Assembly: GCA_028821605.1 (NCBI GenBank)
Contig: JAPPFM010000054.1
Location: forward strand, 42,924 to 106,923
Reading direction: 5' to 3'
Origin: Candidatus Poribacteria bacterium
Lineage (GTDB): Bacteria > Poribacteria > WGA-4E > WGA-3G
DNA: 64,000 bases
Of this stretch, positions 1 to 8,693 are shown piece after piece. The translations under genes and the position numbers were made by a program. The first letter of the stretch is position 1. Every line of letters starts with the position of its first letter. Under the pieces are notes generated by a model, which saw only the letters and a list, made by a program, of their open reading frames with translations, searched no databases and was not told where the DNA came from.

Positions 1-691
1 CAAGTGTTGTTGTGTGCCTACCTTTTTGGGTTCTGATAGCCACTTCGCCCGTTCGCAAACCTAAGTCCGGTTGGAGTGCGTTCAGTAGACTGGATTTCCC
101 AACCCCCGACGCACCAATGATAACGCTGAATTTATCTCTTAAGATGTGCTGAAGCGTGTCCAAACTTTCAGGTATGTGGATACTCGTATAGAGAATTTGA
201 TAGCCGAGTTTCCCATAATTGGTAAAGGTCTTGATGAGTTCATCGCGTTGGGATGCGTCCACCAAATCCATCTTATTCACGCATATCACAGCCTCCATGT
301 CCCCTGCCTCAGCTAAGATCAGAAACCTGTCCAACGTTCTAAAATTAAGTGGCGGCATTAGTGTCGCGACAACGGCTACGATTTGATGTGCGTTGGCGAC
401 GATAACTTGTTCAATGTCGCCCTGTTTCCCTGCGTATTGTCGCGAGAATTTCGTCTCGCGAGGCAGAATGTCCTCTACCACTCCTTCTTCAGCGTCAAGC
501 TGCGTGAAAATAACTTGATCGCCGACGGCAACTGGGTCCGCGTACAATCTACGTCCAGTTGCTGAGCGGTGTCGCCGTTTGAGTGTGCCGCGGAGCGTGC
601 AACGCAGGACAATATCACCGTGCTGCACGTCATAAAATCCTGTTCGTGCTCGGATGACTCTGCCTTGTTCGCGTGTAAGGATAAACAACAC
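1..691 (-). CDS. rsgA: Ribosome small subunit-dependent GTPase A (partial, C-terminus off the window)
   Basis: This is a circularly permuted GTPase that helps mature the 30S ribosomal subunit. The reverse translation gives an OB-fold-like N-terminus (VQHGDIVLRCTLRG), then the G4 motif VNKMD, the Walker A/G1 motif GASGVGKSSLLNAL, and GRHTTT (G2) at the window edge. That permuted order (G4 before G1) is diagnostic of RsgA/YjeQ. The C-terminal zinc-binding domain lies beyond position 1. No ATG fits: the frame opens just after the stop of the upstream sugar isomerase, with GGAGG at about 691-695. The candidate starts are GTG at 691 and TTG at 688, both unusually close to that Shine-Dalgarno sequence, so the start is uncertain. 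It is probably translated in one transcript with the gene at 705-1472. Confidence 0.9.
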   Translation of the reverse strand, partial: MLFILTREQGRVIRARTGFYDVQHGDIVLRCTLRGTLKRRHRSATGRRLYADPVAVGDQVIFTQLDAEEGVVEDILPRETKFSRQYAGKQGDIEQVIVANAHQIVAVVATLMPPLNFRTLDRFLILAEAGDMEAVICVNKMDLVDASQRDELIKTFTNYGKLGYQILYTSIHIPESLDTLQHILRDKFSVIIGASGVGKSSLLNALQPDLGLRTGEVAIRTQKGRHTTTL

Positions 692-704
692 CTCCAAGAA
701 TCTG

Positions 705-1472
705 TCAGACGTAAGTCTTCATGGTTTTCAAAGCTACCTCAATATCTTCGTCAAAATTGTCAAACTTGCACTCACACGAGACGCGGCCGTCGTAGCCTGC
801 TTTTTGTAATGCCGAAAAGAAATCAGTGAAGTCGAAATCGTCGTTTCCGGGATAGGAGCGTTTGACCGGTTCCGCTATGTGGACATGCGCAAGCCATTCA
901 GCCGCGTCAATAATGTTCTGCATCGGTTCTTCTTCCTGCCAGATGTGGTAAAGATCCGCCAATGCTTTGATACCCGGACGATTCACGCGTTTTGCCATAG
1001 CAACACCATCCGCAACGGTACGAAGGATATTTCCCTCTCGCCAGCAGATTGGCTCAATGACAATCGTCATGTTGTGTGCTTCGGCGTGATCTGCCGCCAT
1101 ATCAAGGAATTCGGCAATCTGTGCCAATGCGCGTTCGCGCGAGTAGCCTTCCTCTATACTCCGGGAACCGCTGCTGCCGTAGACGATAACCTCACCACCG
1201 ATTTCGCTGCCTCTACGACACGCGTTCTCTACATAGCGAGACAAGCGTGGATGATCCACAGTGTCACCTACCACTCGTAGGTCCCCAGGGATGAATCCTG
1301 AGTACGACTCCGCCTTTAACGGTGCTTGCGTTGCTTGCTCACGAATTTTCTGAAATTCGGCTTCGTCCGCTTCGGGCATCAACGCCGGGCGAACCCCTAA
1401 TTCAATATAATCATACCCAACTTCTGCGAGTCGATTAACGTTTTCTAAACCGGTACAAATCCCAAATCGCAT
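705..1472 (-). CDS. Sugar phosphate isomerase/epimerase (xylose isomerase-like TIM barrel)
   Basis: The 255-residue protein is a complete AP-endonuclease-2/xylose-isomerase-like TIM barrel. Likely metal ligands are E140 (IVIEPICWRE), D173 and H176 (LADLYHIW), H198 (HVHIAEP) and E234 (VSCECKFD), in the order expected for the family. A good Shine-Dalgarno (AAAGGAG) precedes ATG at 1472. Members isomerise or epimerise sugars or inositol derivatives in the cytoplasm, but the substrate cannot be told from sequence. The stop overlaps the region used to start rsgA, so the two genes are probably cotranscribed. Such isomerases are abundant in Poribacteria, where they are thought to serve sugar and inositol catabolism (family knowledge, not shown here). 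Confidence 0.85.
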   Translation of the reverse strand: MRFGICTGLENVNRLAEVGYDYIELGVRPALMPEADEAEFQKIREQATQAPLKAESYSGFIPGDLRVVGDTVDHPRLSRYVENACRRGSEIGGEVIVYGSSGSRSIEEGYSRERALAQIAEFLDMAADHAEAHNMTIVIEPICWREGNILRTVADGVAMAKRVNRPGIKALADLYHIWQEEEPMQNIIDAAEWLAHVHIAEPVKRSYPGNDDFDFTDFFSALQKAGYDGRVSCECKFDNFDEDIEVALKTMKTYV

Positions 1473-1574
1473 GCATTCGCTCCTTTTACCTGTGTACCTA
1501 CGGAATTAGAACAAAAAATGTAACAAATTTTTAAGGATAGTAATTGGTGCCGAGAAGTGTTTACGTTATATATT

Positions 1575-2378
1575 TTATTTGCCGAATCGTCGTTTTCGCT
1601 GGCTATAAGCACGTAAGGCACGGAGAAAGTCGATCTTCCGAAATGAGGGCCAATATGTGTCGCAGAAATAGAATTCTGAGTAAACGCTCTGCCAGAGGAG
1701 AAATCCTGATAACCGGACCTCCCCACTAGTGCGTATGATTAACTCTGGGTCTGGGAGGTCTGAAGTGTATAGATATGGTGTAATCTTATCCACTGTGAGT
1801 TCGTCTGCAATTTGGTGAATCGGTTTTCCACTCTCACTTTCAGCTTTTAGGTGTCCCCGAAACGCTTCAATAATTTCCTCTCGTCCTCCATAAGCAACAG
1901 CCACATTTAAGATAAACTTGTCGTAATTTCGCGTCGCTTCTTCCGCCTCCCGAATTGCTTCTTGAAGACTCGGCGGTAGCAGTTCTATCTGCCCCATTGC
2001 GCGGACCTTAATCTGATTGGCATGGAGTCCCTCAATGGTGACGAGTTCCCGCATCTTTCCCTCAATAAGTCCAAGGATTCCTTCGACTTCATGCGCTGCG
2101 CGCTTGAAATTGTCAAGCGAGAAAATCCAGATTGAAAAAATTTCAACACCGAGTTCGTCGCACCAATGAAGCACCTCTTCGAGTTTATCTGCCCCTTCAT
2201 GGTGTCCTTTAATAACGTTGTTAAGTCCACTGGCTTTAGCGTAACGGCGATTTCCATCTAAGATTACACCAATATGGCGCGGGATATTCCACGTGTTGGC
2301 TTCAGATTCCAAACGCCGCTGGTAAATCTTGTAAAAAAATCTTTCGATTCGATTTTTAATATAGCGGAATGGCTTCAT
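1575..2378 (-). CDS. uppS: Isoprenyl transferase (cis-prenyl diphosphate synthase)
   Basis: This enzyme condenses isopentenyl diphosphate onto an allylic diphosphate to make the polyprenyl carrier lipid for cell-wall glycans. The catalytic motif HIGVILDGNRRYAK contains D41. The C-terminal motif RTSGEVRLSGFLLWQ and the following YSEFYF are typical of the Z-type synthase fold. The DGNRR and RTSGE variants resemble the actinobacterial, archaeal and eukaryotic branch more than the E. coli form (DGNGRWA, RTGGE), so product length is uncertain. The length of 267 residues is normal, with a basic, amphipathic N-terminal extension of about 30 residues. A TATAAT box lies upstream on the same strand at 2446-2451. 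Confidence 0.9.
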   Translation of the reverse strand: MKPFRYIKNRIERFFYKIYQRRLESEANTWNIPRHIGVILDGNRRYAKASGLNNVIKGHHEGADKLEEVLHWCDELGVEIFSIWIFSLDNFKRAAHEVEGILGLIEGKMRELVTIEGLHANQIKVRAMGQIELLPPSLQEAIREAEEATRNYDKFILNVAVAYGGREEIIEAFRGHLKAESESGKPIHQIADELTVDKITPYLYTSDLPDPELIIRTSGEVRLSGFLLWQSVYSEFYFCDTYWPSFRKIDFLRALRAYSQRKRRFGK

Positions 2379-2724
2379 GTTCGCATCCTAAGTTGTTAGA
2401 GCTGCAATTTAGATGCAGCCTGTATGAGCCTATACTGCAAAGTCTATTATAACACGGGAACGTTATAAAGAAAAGTCAATAATCAGCAGAGATTTTAAAG
2501 TTGACTTGCTCTGGAAAATGTGATAAAGTTATTTGGAAATATTCACAGATGGCGGTCGGGCGTTTGTGATGGTCGCTATGAAGATTCTAAAACCTCAGCG
2601 ACAAAGCAAGCCCGTGCTAAATTTTCTCTTTAAACCTCGCACAAATTCTCAAAAAAATTGCGACGTAACCAGAAACCTGCCCGGAACGTAGTGGAGGGCA
2701 GAGCGGAGGCTCATAGTTAAAAAA
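2379..2724. promoter_or_regulatory. Divergent intergenic region between uppS and the DUF6785 gene
   Basis: The region holds no gene. On the minus strand a perfect TATAAT (2446-2451) is placed for uppS transcription but has only a weak -35 box. A small hairpin, GCTGCA (2401-2406) with TGCAGC (2414-2419), lies in the uppS leader. On the plus strand TTGACT (2501-2506) and TAAAGT (2524-2529) are 17 bp apart and could drive the gene at 2725. A GGAGG sits well upstream of that ATG. Promoter calls are by eye. Confidence 0.4.
2677..2701 (+). repeat. Dispersed leader hairpin, copy A
   Basis: CTGCCC (2677-2682) and GGGCAG (2696-2701) can pair around the core GGAACGTAGTGGA. Related cores occur at 43590-43611 (plus) and 19002-19026 (minus), each 20-130 bp upstream of a start codon. 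Confidence 0.55.
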
Positions 2725-4704
2725 ATGGAAGTTGAAACTTCCGCTTCGTTTGCATCATCACGAATTCCTGCCCACGGTGTCACGCTTAAATCTATTCTTA
2801 TTGCTGTTATTCTAATACCGATTAACTGCTATTGGGTTATTGAGATGGAGGTTATTCGGTATTCGGGTCATCCTGTAACAATCTCCCTCTTTTTCAATGT
2901 GATTTTCAGCCTGTTCGTGGTTATTGGTGCAAACTATCTGTTGCGCCGTTTTATACCGAGATTCGCGTTAGTACAGAGTGAGTTGGTCATTGTTTACCTG
3001 ATGCTTTCTATCGCTTCGGGTGTTACTGGCCACGATATGCTTGAGATTTTAGTGCCGATGCTGGGGCATGCGTTCCGCTTTGCTACCCCCGAAAATGAGT
3101 GGCAGCAGTTGTTTGTTCAGTTTCTACCAACATGGCTCACTGTGAGCGATCCATCGCTTTTACAAGGCTATTATGAAGGCGAGCTTCCCCTTTATACTGC
3201 TGAGACATTGCTTGGGTGGGCAACGCCTGTGCTTTGGTGGACTGCCTTTATTACTGTGTTGATTTTTGGCATGCTTTGCATCAACATAATTGTTCGTAAA
3301 CAGTGGATCGAACATGAGAAGTTAAGTTATCCGATCATCCAGCTTCCACTCCAGTTGACAGAGACCCCGCAGAATCGTCTTTTTCAGAGCAAGTTGATGT
3401 GGCTTGGCTTTGGGATTGCTGGTGGGCTTGCACTCTGGAATGGTCTTAACTTTCTGTATCCGGTTTTACCCGAATTTCGGACACGTATCCGGAGTTTCCA
3501 AGTCTTTACAGAAAGCCCTTGGAACGCTATGGGTAGAATCCCTTTTTCACTCTATCCATTTGCAATCGGACTCGGTTTCTTTATCCCCCTTGATCTTTCA
3601 TTCTCTTGCTGGTTCTTCTTCTGGTATTGGCGGTTGATGCGTGTTCTTGGTGCTGCACTTGGGTTGCGTAGTCTACCCCGCTTTCCCTACATGAATGAGC
3701 AAGCAGCCGGCGGTTACCTCGCGTTGTGCGTTTTAGCAATTTGGGCGAGTCGCAGACATCTATTGCATGTAGCGAAAACCGTTGTCGGACTGAATACCCA
3801 ACGGGACAATACTGTCGTCAGTGCTTCAGGGCGCGAAACACGGGAAGCGATGTCCTATCGCGGGGCGACGATAGGGCTTATTGTAGTAATGGCATTCCTT
3901 GTACTTTTCTGCTACTATGGCGGTGCTGAGCTTTGGGTGATGTTCGTCTTTTTTGTTATCTATTACATGATTTCGATCGCTATTACCCGGATGCGCGCCG
4001 AACTCGGTACACCTGTGCATGATCTGCACTATTCCGGACCTGATGAAATTCTGACTCGGACTGTTGGCACACGTCAATTGGGAAGAGGCAACCTCATTAT
4101 GTTCTCTATGTTTTGGTTTATTAATCGTGCACATCGGAGTCATCCAATGCCGCATCAGTTGGAAGGCTTTAAAATCATAGAACGGACAAACATGACGATG
4201 CATCGCATCATTTTCGCTTTAACGCTCGCAACTATTTTGGGTTCGTTGGCAGGATTTTGGGCACTGATTGATCGGGGTTATCGTTTGGGCATGGAGGTGC
4301 GTGCCTATTGGCCCTCTTTAAGTGCTTTCGGGATAGAGCCGTATCGGCGTCTTGCGCGGTGGTTACAGGCACCAGAAGCAACGCTCATACCGGAAAGTGG
4401 ATTTATGGGCATCGGCTTTTTGATAACAACAGTGTTGATGTTTTTTCGGATGCGATTTGTGTGGTGGCCCTTTCATCCCGCTGGGTTTGCAATCTCTACG
4501 AGTTGGGGCATGCATGTGACCTGGAGTTGTCTTTTCATGAGTTGGTTAATCAAATGGTTGATTCTCCAGTATGGTGGTGTTGTGAGGCATCGCAAGATAG
4601 CACCCTTCTTTTTGGGATTGATCTTGGGAGAGTTTACAGTAGGGAGTCTCTGGACGATCTTAGGGATTATCGTTGGTATTCCTACTTATGGATTCTGGGT
4701 GTAG
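2725..4704 (+). CDS. DUF6785/DUF6784 family polytopic membrane protein
   Basis: The 659-residue protein has about 14-16 predicted hydrophobic segments spread over its whole length, with a soluble loop near residues 125-165 and another near 360-380. The overall layout matches the DUF6785/DUF6784 proteins common in Planctomycetes, Poribacteria and related groups, which look distantly like OPT-type transporters. No catalytic motif is visible and the substrate is unknown. It starts at ATG 2725; the GGAGG upstream is about 15 bp away, further than usual. It converges with the P-type ATPase homologue, and a hairpin at 4717-4737 separates the two. Confidence 0.75.
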   Translation: MEVETSASFASSRIPAHGVTLKSILIAVILIPINCYWVIEMEVIRYSGHPVTISLFFNVIFSLFVVIGANYLLRRFIPRFALVQSELVIVYLMLSIASGVTGHDMLEILVPMLGHAFRFATPENEWQQLFVQFLPTWLTVSDPSLLQGYYEGELPLYTAETLLGWATPVLWWTAFITVLIFGMLCINIIVRKQWIEHEKLSYPIIQLPLQLTETPQNRLFQSKLMWLGFGIAGGLALWNGLNFLYPVLPEFRTRIRSFQVFTESPWNAMGRIPFSLYPFAIGLGFFIPLDLSFSCWFFFWYWRLMRVLGAALGLRSLPRFPYMNEQAAGGYLALCVLAIWASRRHLLHVAKTVVGLNTQRDNTVVSASGRETREAMSYRGATIGLIVVMAFLVLFCYYGGAELWVMFVFFVIYYMISIAITRMRAELGTPVHDLHYSGPDEILTRTVGTRQLGRGNLIMFSMFWFINRAHRSHPMPHQLEGFKIIERTNMTMHRIIFALTLATILGSLAGFWALIDRGYRLGMEVRAYWPSLSAFGIEPYRRLARWLQAPEATLIPESGFMGIGFLITTVLMFFRMRFVWWPFHPAGFAISTSWGMHVTWSCLFMSWLIKWLILQYGGVVRHRKIAPFFLGLILGEFTVGSLWTILGIIVGIPTYGFWV

Positions 4705-4716
4705 GATTACTTGTAG

Positions 4717-4737
4717 GGGCAACCCTTGTGGTTGCCC
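4717..4737. terminator. Hairpin between convergent genes
   Basis: GGGCAACC and GGTTGCCC form an 8-bp stem with a 5-nt loop, 12 bp after the DUF6785 stop and 8 bp from the ATPase-homologue stop. There is no clear U-tract. It belongs to the GTAGGGG-type palindromes seen elsewhere in the window and could act as a bidirectional terminator. Confidence 0.45.
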
Positions 4738-4744
4738 ATAGATT

Positions 4745-7606
4745 CTAATCATCGTCTGGTCGCGAGTTTATTGCCAAGTTCAAGGGTAACAGAAGCACTG
4801 CCAGGCTGAACAGAAGCGTCCACTGCCATTCCCATTTCAGGTACCCCATTCCTAAGAATTGCGCGATAGGTTCAACATAAATCGCTGTCAGGTGAAGCGC
4901 GATAACGATAACGGAGATAATTATGAGTCCGGGGTTCGCTAAAATTCTTTGGGCGAGCGATTCCCATGGATACCGCAGGGCTTGCCAACATGTAGCTAAC
5001 TGCGTGAAGATAAGTGTCGTACACGCCACCGTTCGCGCAATCGAGATAACTGACGTATTTGGATTCTCTGCATTTCCGGTGGAAAGTACATCTTGCATAA
5101 GTGTTGAAACACCAAATGTGTCGGACAATGCAGGTGAACGCCACAGTATGAATAAAAACGGGATGATCGTCATTAAACTAATCGTCGCGGCCCGGCAAAC
5201 GATGTCCACACCTGTTGTTTTTGAGAGGAAGCGTGACCCTGAGAACAGCGTCGGACGGTGGTGTTTTTCGTCAGCAAATATCTGTTCCGTACCTATAACT
5301 AATGATGGGAGTAAAGTTGAGAGTAGTTGTACCCAAACTATTTGCGTTAGCGTCAATGGCATAGGCATTTTATAAAGATAGTGTAGCACGGTGCCGAAGG
5401 TGAGCGTGAGGAGCAGAGAGAGCGTACATGAGAAGCTCCATCGTAGAAAGCCAGCAGCGTTATGATACGCCTCGCGAGCGTAAAGCAGAGCATCCCTCAC
5501 CGCTTCAAACTTATCAATCAATCCGTCGGCAGCGGCTTGAACGACGTGCGACCCGTCGGTTCTATTTGCAAGGGTTATGTCGGCAACAGTCATCGCACGA
5601 AGATCTTTGCTATTTTGTCCCAAAAACCCGACAGCGTGACCTTGACGTTTCAAACTGAGAACTACATTTCGCCGCTGGTCCCAAGTTAGCTGCGAATATG
5701 CGAGCCACTTTTCCGTCTCGTTATCGAGTTGTTCACGCTCGACTTCCTCAAGTTCTTCGCTTGAGACCACGGCTTTTCGGTTGTGGATGAGTCCGAGGTC
5801 TTTTGCAAGATCAACTGTTTCTTGCTCTGTGTTCTCAGAGACGAGGATAATTTTAAGTCCAGTATCAAGACTGGATTTGAGAACTGCTTTTGTGTGTTCG
5901 TCGTTACTGACGGAAAAACTGATGAACCCTAAAAAGATTGGATTATCTTCCATCTCTTGCGGTTTCAGAACGACATCGGAGGCGTGAAAGGCTACACCAT
6001 AGACTTGGGATTTGGGACTTAGTAGATAGTCTATGATGTCATGATACATTTCGTATCTGTCGTCTAATAATGGCGCGATTTCGTCATTAATAAGCACATA
6101 ACCACAGGTGTCAAGCACTGTTCGGGCATCTCCAAAGATGATATTGAGATAGTTTTCTGGTGCTGACTCGAACACTTGCATTTGATACCTATAGTTACGT
6201 GTGGATGGATATGTGTTCACTAAGGGTAACTTAGCACTCACGCTGTCGGGTTGATACCCGAGTTTTCTCATGTTCTCTTGGATGGTAGCCTGAGGTGGCA
6301 GCACCGTGTCGTCTGATAAGGTTGTTGAGGCGATCTGCCCATTAGAGGATAGCGTATCATCCGTATCTTGTCCATCGGCGACACCAAGTCCAGCCGTGAA
6401 CACTAAGTGTGGGGCACCTTGTGGAATTTTTCCATTGGGCGACATTGCTGTGATCGCTTGCTGCCGTTCTTCGGCGGAAAGATCTGTCAGGGAGTCTAAC
6501 CACGTCTGCCATGTTTTACCATCAACCAATTGTTCATCAACAAAGAGGTTTGAAATCGTCAGGTCGCGTGTGGTCGAGAGTCCATCTTCATTTGCAAAAA
6601 GAGCAGTAATACGGCTCAATTTTTCGAGACTACGTGAATTTCGTAGAACAATCCCTTTTTTTAGCAATTTTTGGGTGTGCTTAGAAAAGAACAGCTGGAG
6701 AAGTCCAGGCGCATTTTGTGGGGCGGATGCAATAGCGAATAGCATGCCGAGATAGATTAGAGAGTGCCAATCGGTAGCCTGATTCTGATATTCAAACCAC
6801 CAAGCGATCGCAACGCCTACGGCTGCTATTGTTATACCTGCAATCTTTATAACAATCTGCAAGTCGCTTGTCTCATTTTCAGCGAAGGTATTCATGGTAG
6901 ACGTTGGCGGTATATCTCGGCGCTGCCTCCATATTTCCAGTTGCTTGCCTGTCTGTACCACAATTGCGTAGCCGTGTCCTGCTGTGACGTATGTTCCACC
7001 GAACGCCATGTTTTTTTGCTTTTCCGGAGGGATAGTACTATCTGGAACATCTATGCTTACTTTTTGCACAGGTCCTTCAGTACCAAAGAGCGCAGATTCG
7101 TCAATCATCAGCCCTTCGGATTCAATAATTCTGGCATCGGCGGGTATGTAGTCACCTGCACTGAAGGAGAGTAAATCACCAGGGACTATATCCTCCGGCG
7201 GGCATGTGTCAAATTTCCCCTGTCGGATAACCTTAATGTTAGGCACTATGAGTTTATTTGTGTAGATATTTCGGCTATGAATTCGGTATTCTGTTATGCA
7301 TGCCCATACGATATGAACGACCAGAACTGCCCCAACGATGCCTACTGTGTAAAGGGAAATGCTACTCACGTCTGTGAAAAATGAAAACGCGAGAAAGGCG
7401 GTCATAAGTGCCAAAACAATAATCCGCCACGTGAACAGCGGTTTCAGAAACGCCTCAAGGGAAAAAGCACTTTCCTCCGTCCCAAATTCATTCTTGCCGT
7501 ACTGTGCTTTTGCTTTCTCAATGGCTTCGGCACTCAACCCCTGATCCATGTTGGAGTCGAATTTATTCAGTATTGATGCGAGGTTTTCCGCATGAAAGTT
7601 TGACAT
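4745..7606 (-). CDS. P-type ATPase homologue with degenerate catalytic motifs (pseudo-ATPase)
   Basis: The 953-residue protein keeps the full architecture of a type II (Ca/Na/H-type) cation ATPase: an N-terminal cation-ATPase domain (GLSAEAIEKAKAQYGKNEF), M1-M2 at about 55-105, an actuator domain with VPGDLLSFSAGDYIPADARI, M3-M4 at about 250-305, large P and N domains, and about six C-terminal helices from 715 on. The alignment runs through without gaps, yet the key motifs are replaced. DKTGT becomes NEDGL (N339 at the phosphorylated Asp), TGES becomes FGTE (174-177), PEGL becomes PQNA (296-299), KGA becomes FGD (491-493), DPPR becomes VSND (566-569), TGD becomes SEN (590-592), and GDGVNDAP becomes GQNSKDLR (663-670). 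There is no frameshift or internal stop, which argues for selection on a non-catalytic role, perhaps a regulatory or structural membrane subunit (inference). It starts at ATG 7606, just downstream of thrB. Confidence 0.85.
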   Translation of the reverse strand: MSNFHAENLASILNKFDSNMDQGLSAEAIEKAKAQYGKNEFGTEESAFSLEAFLKPLFTWRIIVLALMTAFLAFSFFTDVSSISLYTVGIVGAVLVVHIVWACITEYRIHSRNIYTNKLIVPNIKVIRQGKFDTCPPEDIVPGDLLSFSAGDYIPADARIIESEGLMIDESALFGTEGPVQKVSIDVPDSTIPPEKQKNMAFGGTYVTAGHGYAIVVQTGKQLEIWRQRRDIPPTSTMNTFAENETSDLQIVIKIAGITIAAVGVAIAWWFEYQNQATDWHSLIYLGMLFAIASAPQNAPGLLQLFFSKHTQKLLKKGIVLRNSRSLEKLSRITALFANEDGLSTTRDLTISNLFVDEQLVDGKTWQTWLDSLTDLSAEERQQAITAMSPNGKIPQGAPHLVFTAGLGVADGQDTDDTLSSNGQIASTTLSDDTVLPPQATIQENMRKLGYQPDSVSAKLPLVNTYPSTRNYRYQMQVFESAPENYLNIIFGDARTVLDTCGYVLINDEIAPLLDDRYEMYHDIIDYLLSPKSQVYGVAFHASDVVLKPQEMEDNPIFLGFISFSVSNDEHTKAVLKSSLDTGLKIILVSENTEQETVDLAKDLGLIHNRKAVVSSEELEEVEREQLDNETEKWLAYSQLTWDQRRNVVLSLKRQGHAVGFLGQNSKDLRAMTVADITLANRTDGSHVVQAAADGLIDKFEAVRDALLYAREAYHNAAGFLRWSFSCTLSLLLTLTFGTVLHYLYKMPMPLTLTQIVWVQLLSTLLPSLVIGTEQIFADEKHHRPTLFSGSRFLSKTTGVDIVCRAATISLMTIIPFLFILWRSPALSDTFGVSTLMQDVLSTGNAENPNTSVISIARTVACTTLIFTQLATCWQALRYPWESLAQRILANPGLIIISVIVIALHLTAIYVEPIAQFLGMGYLKWEWQWTLLFSLAVLLLPLNLAINSRPDDD

Positions 7607-7639
7607 CTTTTATTTAAAATAACTGGTGTGATGGACCGT

Positions 7640-8569
7640 TCAATTGCCCTCAATGCGTACACTCGCGCCGCAAGCATCCGGCTTTAAGATTTTAATATCA
7701 GATACGATCTGGTGCTTTTTGAAAGCAGCCTTCATCTTTTCAGCAACCTGTTCTGTGTGTTCCAGACAGTAGGCTGCAACAGTGGGTCCCGCGCCGCTCA
7801 ATGCGACACTAAGCGCACCAGCGGCGGTCGCGGCTTCTGCGACCTCATCAAACCCTGGAATCAGCGATGTCCGGTAAGGTTGATGCAGCCTGTCTTTCAT
7901 CGCAATGCGTAACATCTCAAATTGCTTCGTGGCGATGCTGGCGATTAGCAGCGTACTTCGGCTTGTGTTATAGATGGCATCGGAGAAACCTACTGACGTG
8001 GGTAGTACACCGCGTGCTTGTTCTGTTGACAGTGGGAAGTCCGGAATTGCAAGCACAATCGAAAGAACAGGCGGACATTCTAACCGAACAGTGTGCACCT
8101 GAGCGTTCTCTTGCGCTGAAACGACGAGTCCACCGTATAATGAGGCGGCAACATTGTCTGGATGCCCTTCCAGCTCTGTCGCAAAGTTGAGGAGTTCTGG
8201 GTCAGAGAATGGAGTATCACAGAGCGCGTTTGCAGTTAGCAACCCACCAAGAATCGCTGTGCCACTACCGCCAAGTCCACGGATCGCAGGGATTCCATTT
8301 TCTATTTGCAATTTGAAGCCTTTTGGACGTTTCGTTCCACTTCGGTTGAAAACAAGTTCTACCGCTTGAAAAGCAACATGCTCTGGCGTGCTCGGTATTT
8401 TATCCGCGTCTACGCCGCTCACAACAACTTCAGTGTCAGTTTCAATGGGTTCCAATGTAACCATACTATAAAGTTGGAGGGCAAGCCCTAACACGTCGAA
8501 CCCAGGTCCCAGATTCGTTGTGCTGGCAGGAATTCGTGCAGTAACTTTTTGGTTAAAAGTAGGAGGCAT
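7640..8569 (-). CDS. thrB: Homoserine kinase
   Basis: A GHMP-family kinase that phosphorylates L-homoserine in threonine synthesis. The N-terminal ARIPASTTNLGPGFDVLGLAL is the classic homoserine kinase signature. The phosphate-binding glycine-rich motif reads RGLGGSGTA (97-105) instead of the usual GLGSSAA, and the third GHMP motif is LSVALSGAGPTVAAY near residue 255. The length, 309 residues, is normal. ATG 8569 has AGGAGG directly upstream. It is followed 33 bp later by the P-type ATPase homologue on the same strand, so the two may share a transcript. Confidence 0.93.
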   Translation of the reverse strand: MPPTFNQKVTARIPASTTNLGPGFDVLGLALQLYSMVTLEPIETDTEVVVSGVDADKIPSTPEHVAFQAVELVFNRSGTKRPKGFKLQIENGIPAIRGLGGSGTAILGGLLTANALCDTPFSDPELLNFATELEGHPDNVAASLYGGLVVSAQENAQVHTVRLECPPVLSIVLAIPDFPLSTEQARGVLPTSVGFSDAIYNTSRSTLLIASIATKQFEMLRIAMKDRLHQPYRTSLIPGFDEVAEAATAAGALSVALSGAGPTVAAYCLEHTEQVAEKMKAAFKKHQIVSDIKILKPDACGASVRIEGN

Positions 8570-8666
8570 ACAAAAGATTCCTGTAGAATCGGTTGCGGCT
8601 TAGAGGTCTATATCCACTCGTTACCTTTTTGGGGTGCTGCTTACAGTCGAGAGACGCGCTATTGAA

Positions 8667-8693
8667 GTAGGGGTTGGGTTACCCAACCCCTAC
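8667..8693. terminator. Perfect 27-nt palindrome at the aminotransferase 3' end
   Basis: GTAGGGGTTGGGT (8667-8679) and its exact complement (8681-8693) surround one central base. The TAG stop of the aminotransferase lies inside it. It probably acts as a terminator or mRNA-stabilising hairpin, and it belongs to a dispersed GTAGGGG palindrome family (see 21409-21434 and 4717-4737). Confidence 0.6.

Noticed and set aside
4745..7606. Active cation-transporting P-type ATPase
   Set aside because: The phosphorylation Asp, TGES, KGA and the GDGVND hinge are all replaced, so ATP-driven transport by the standard mechanism is not supported.
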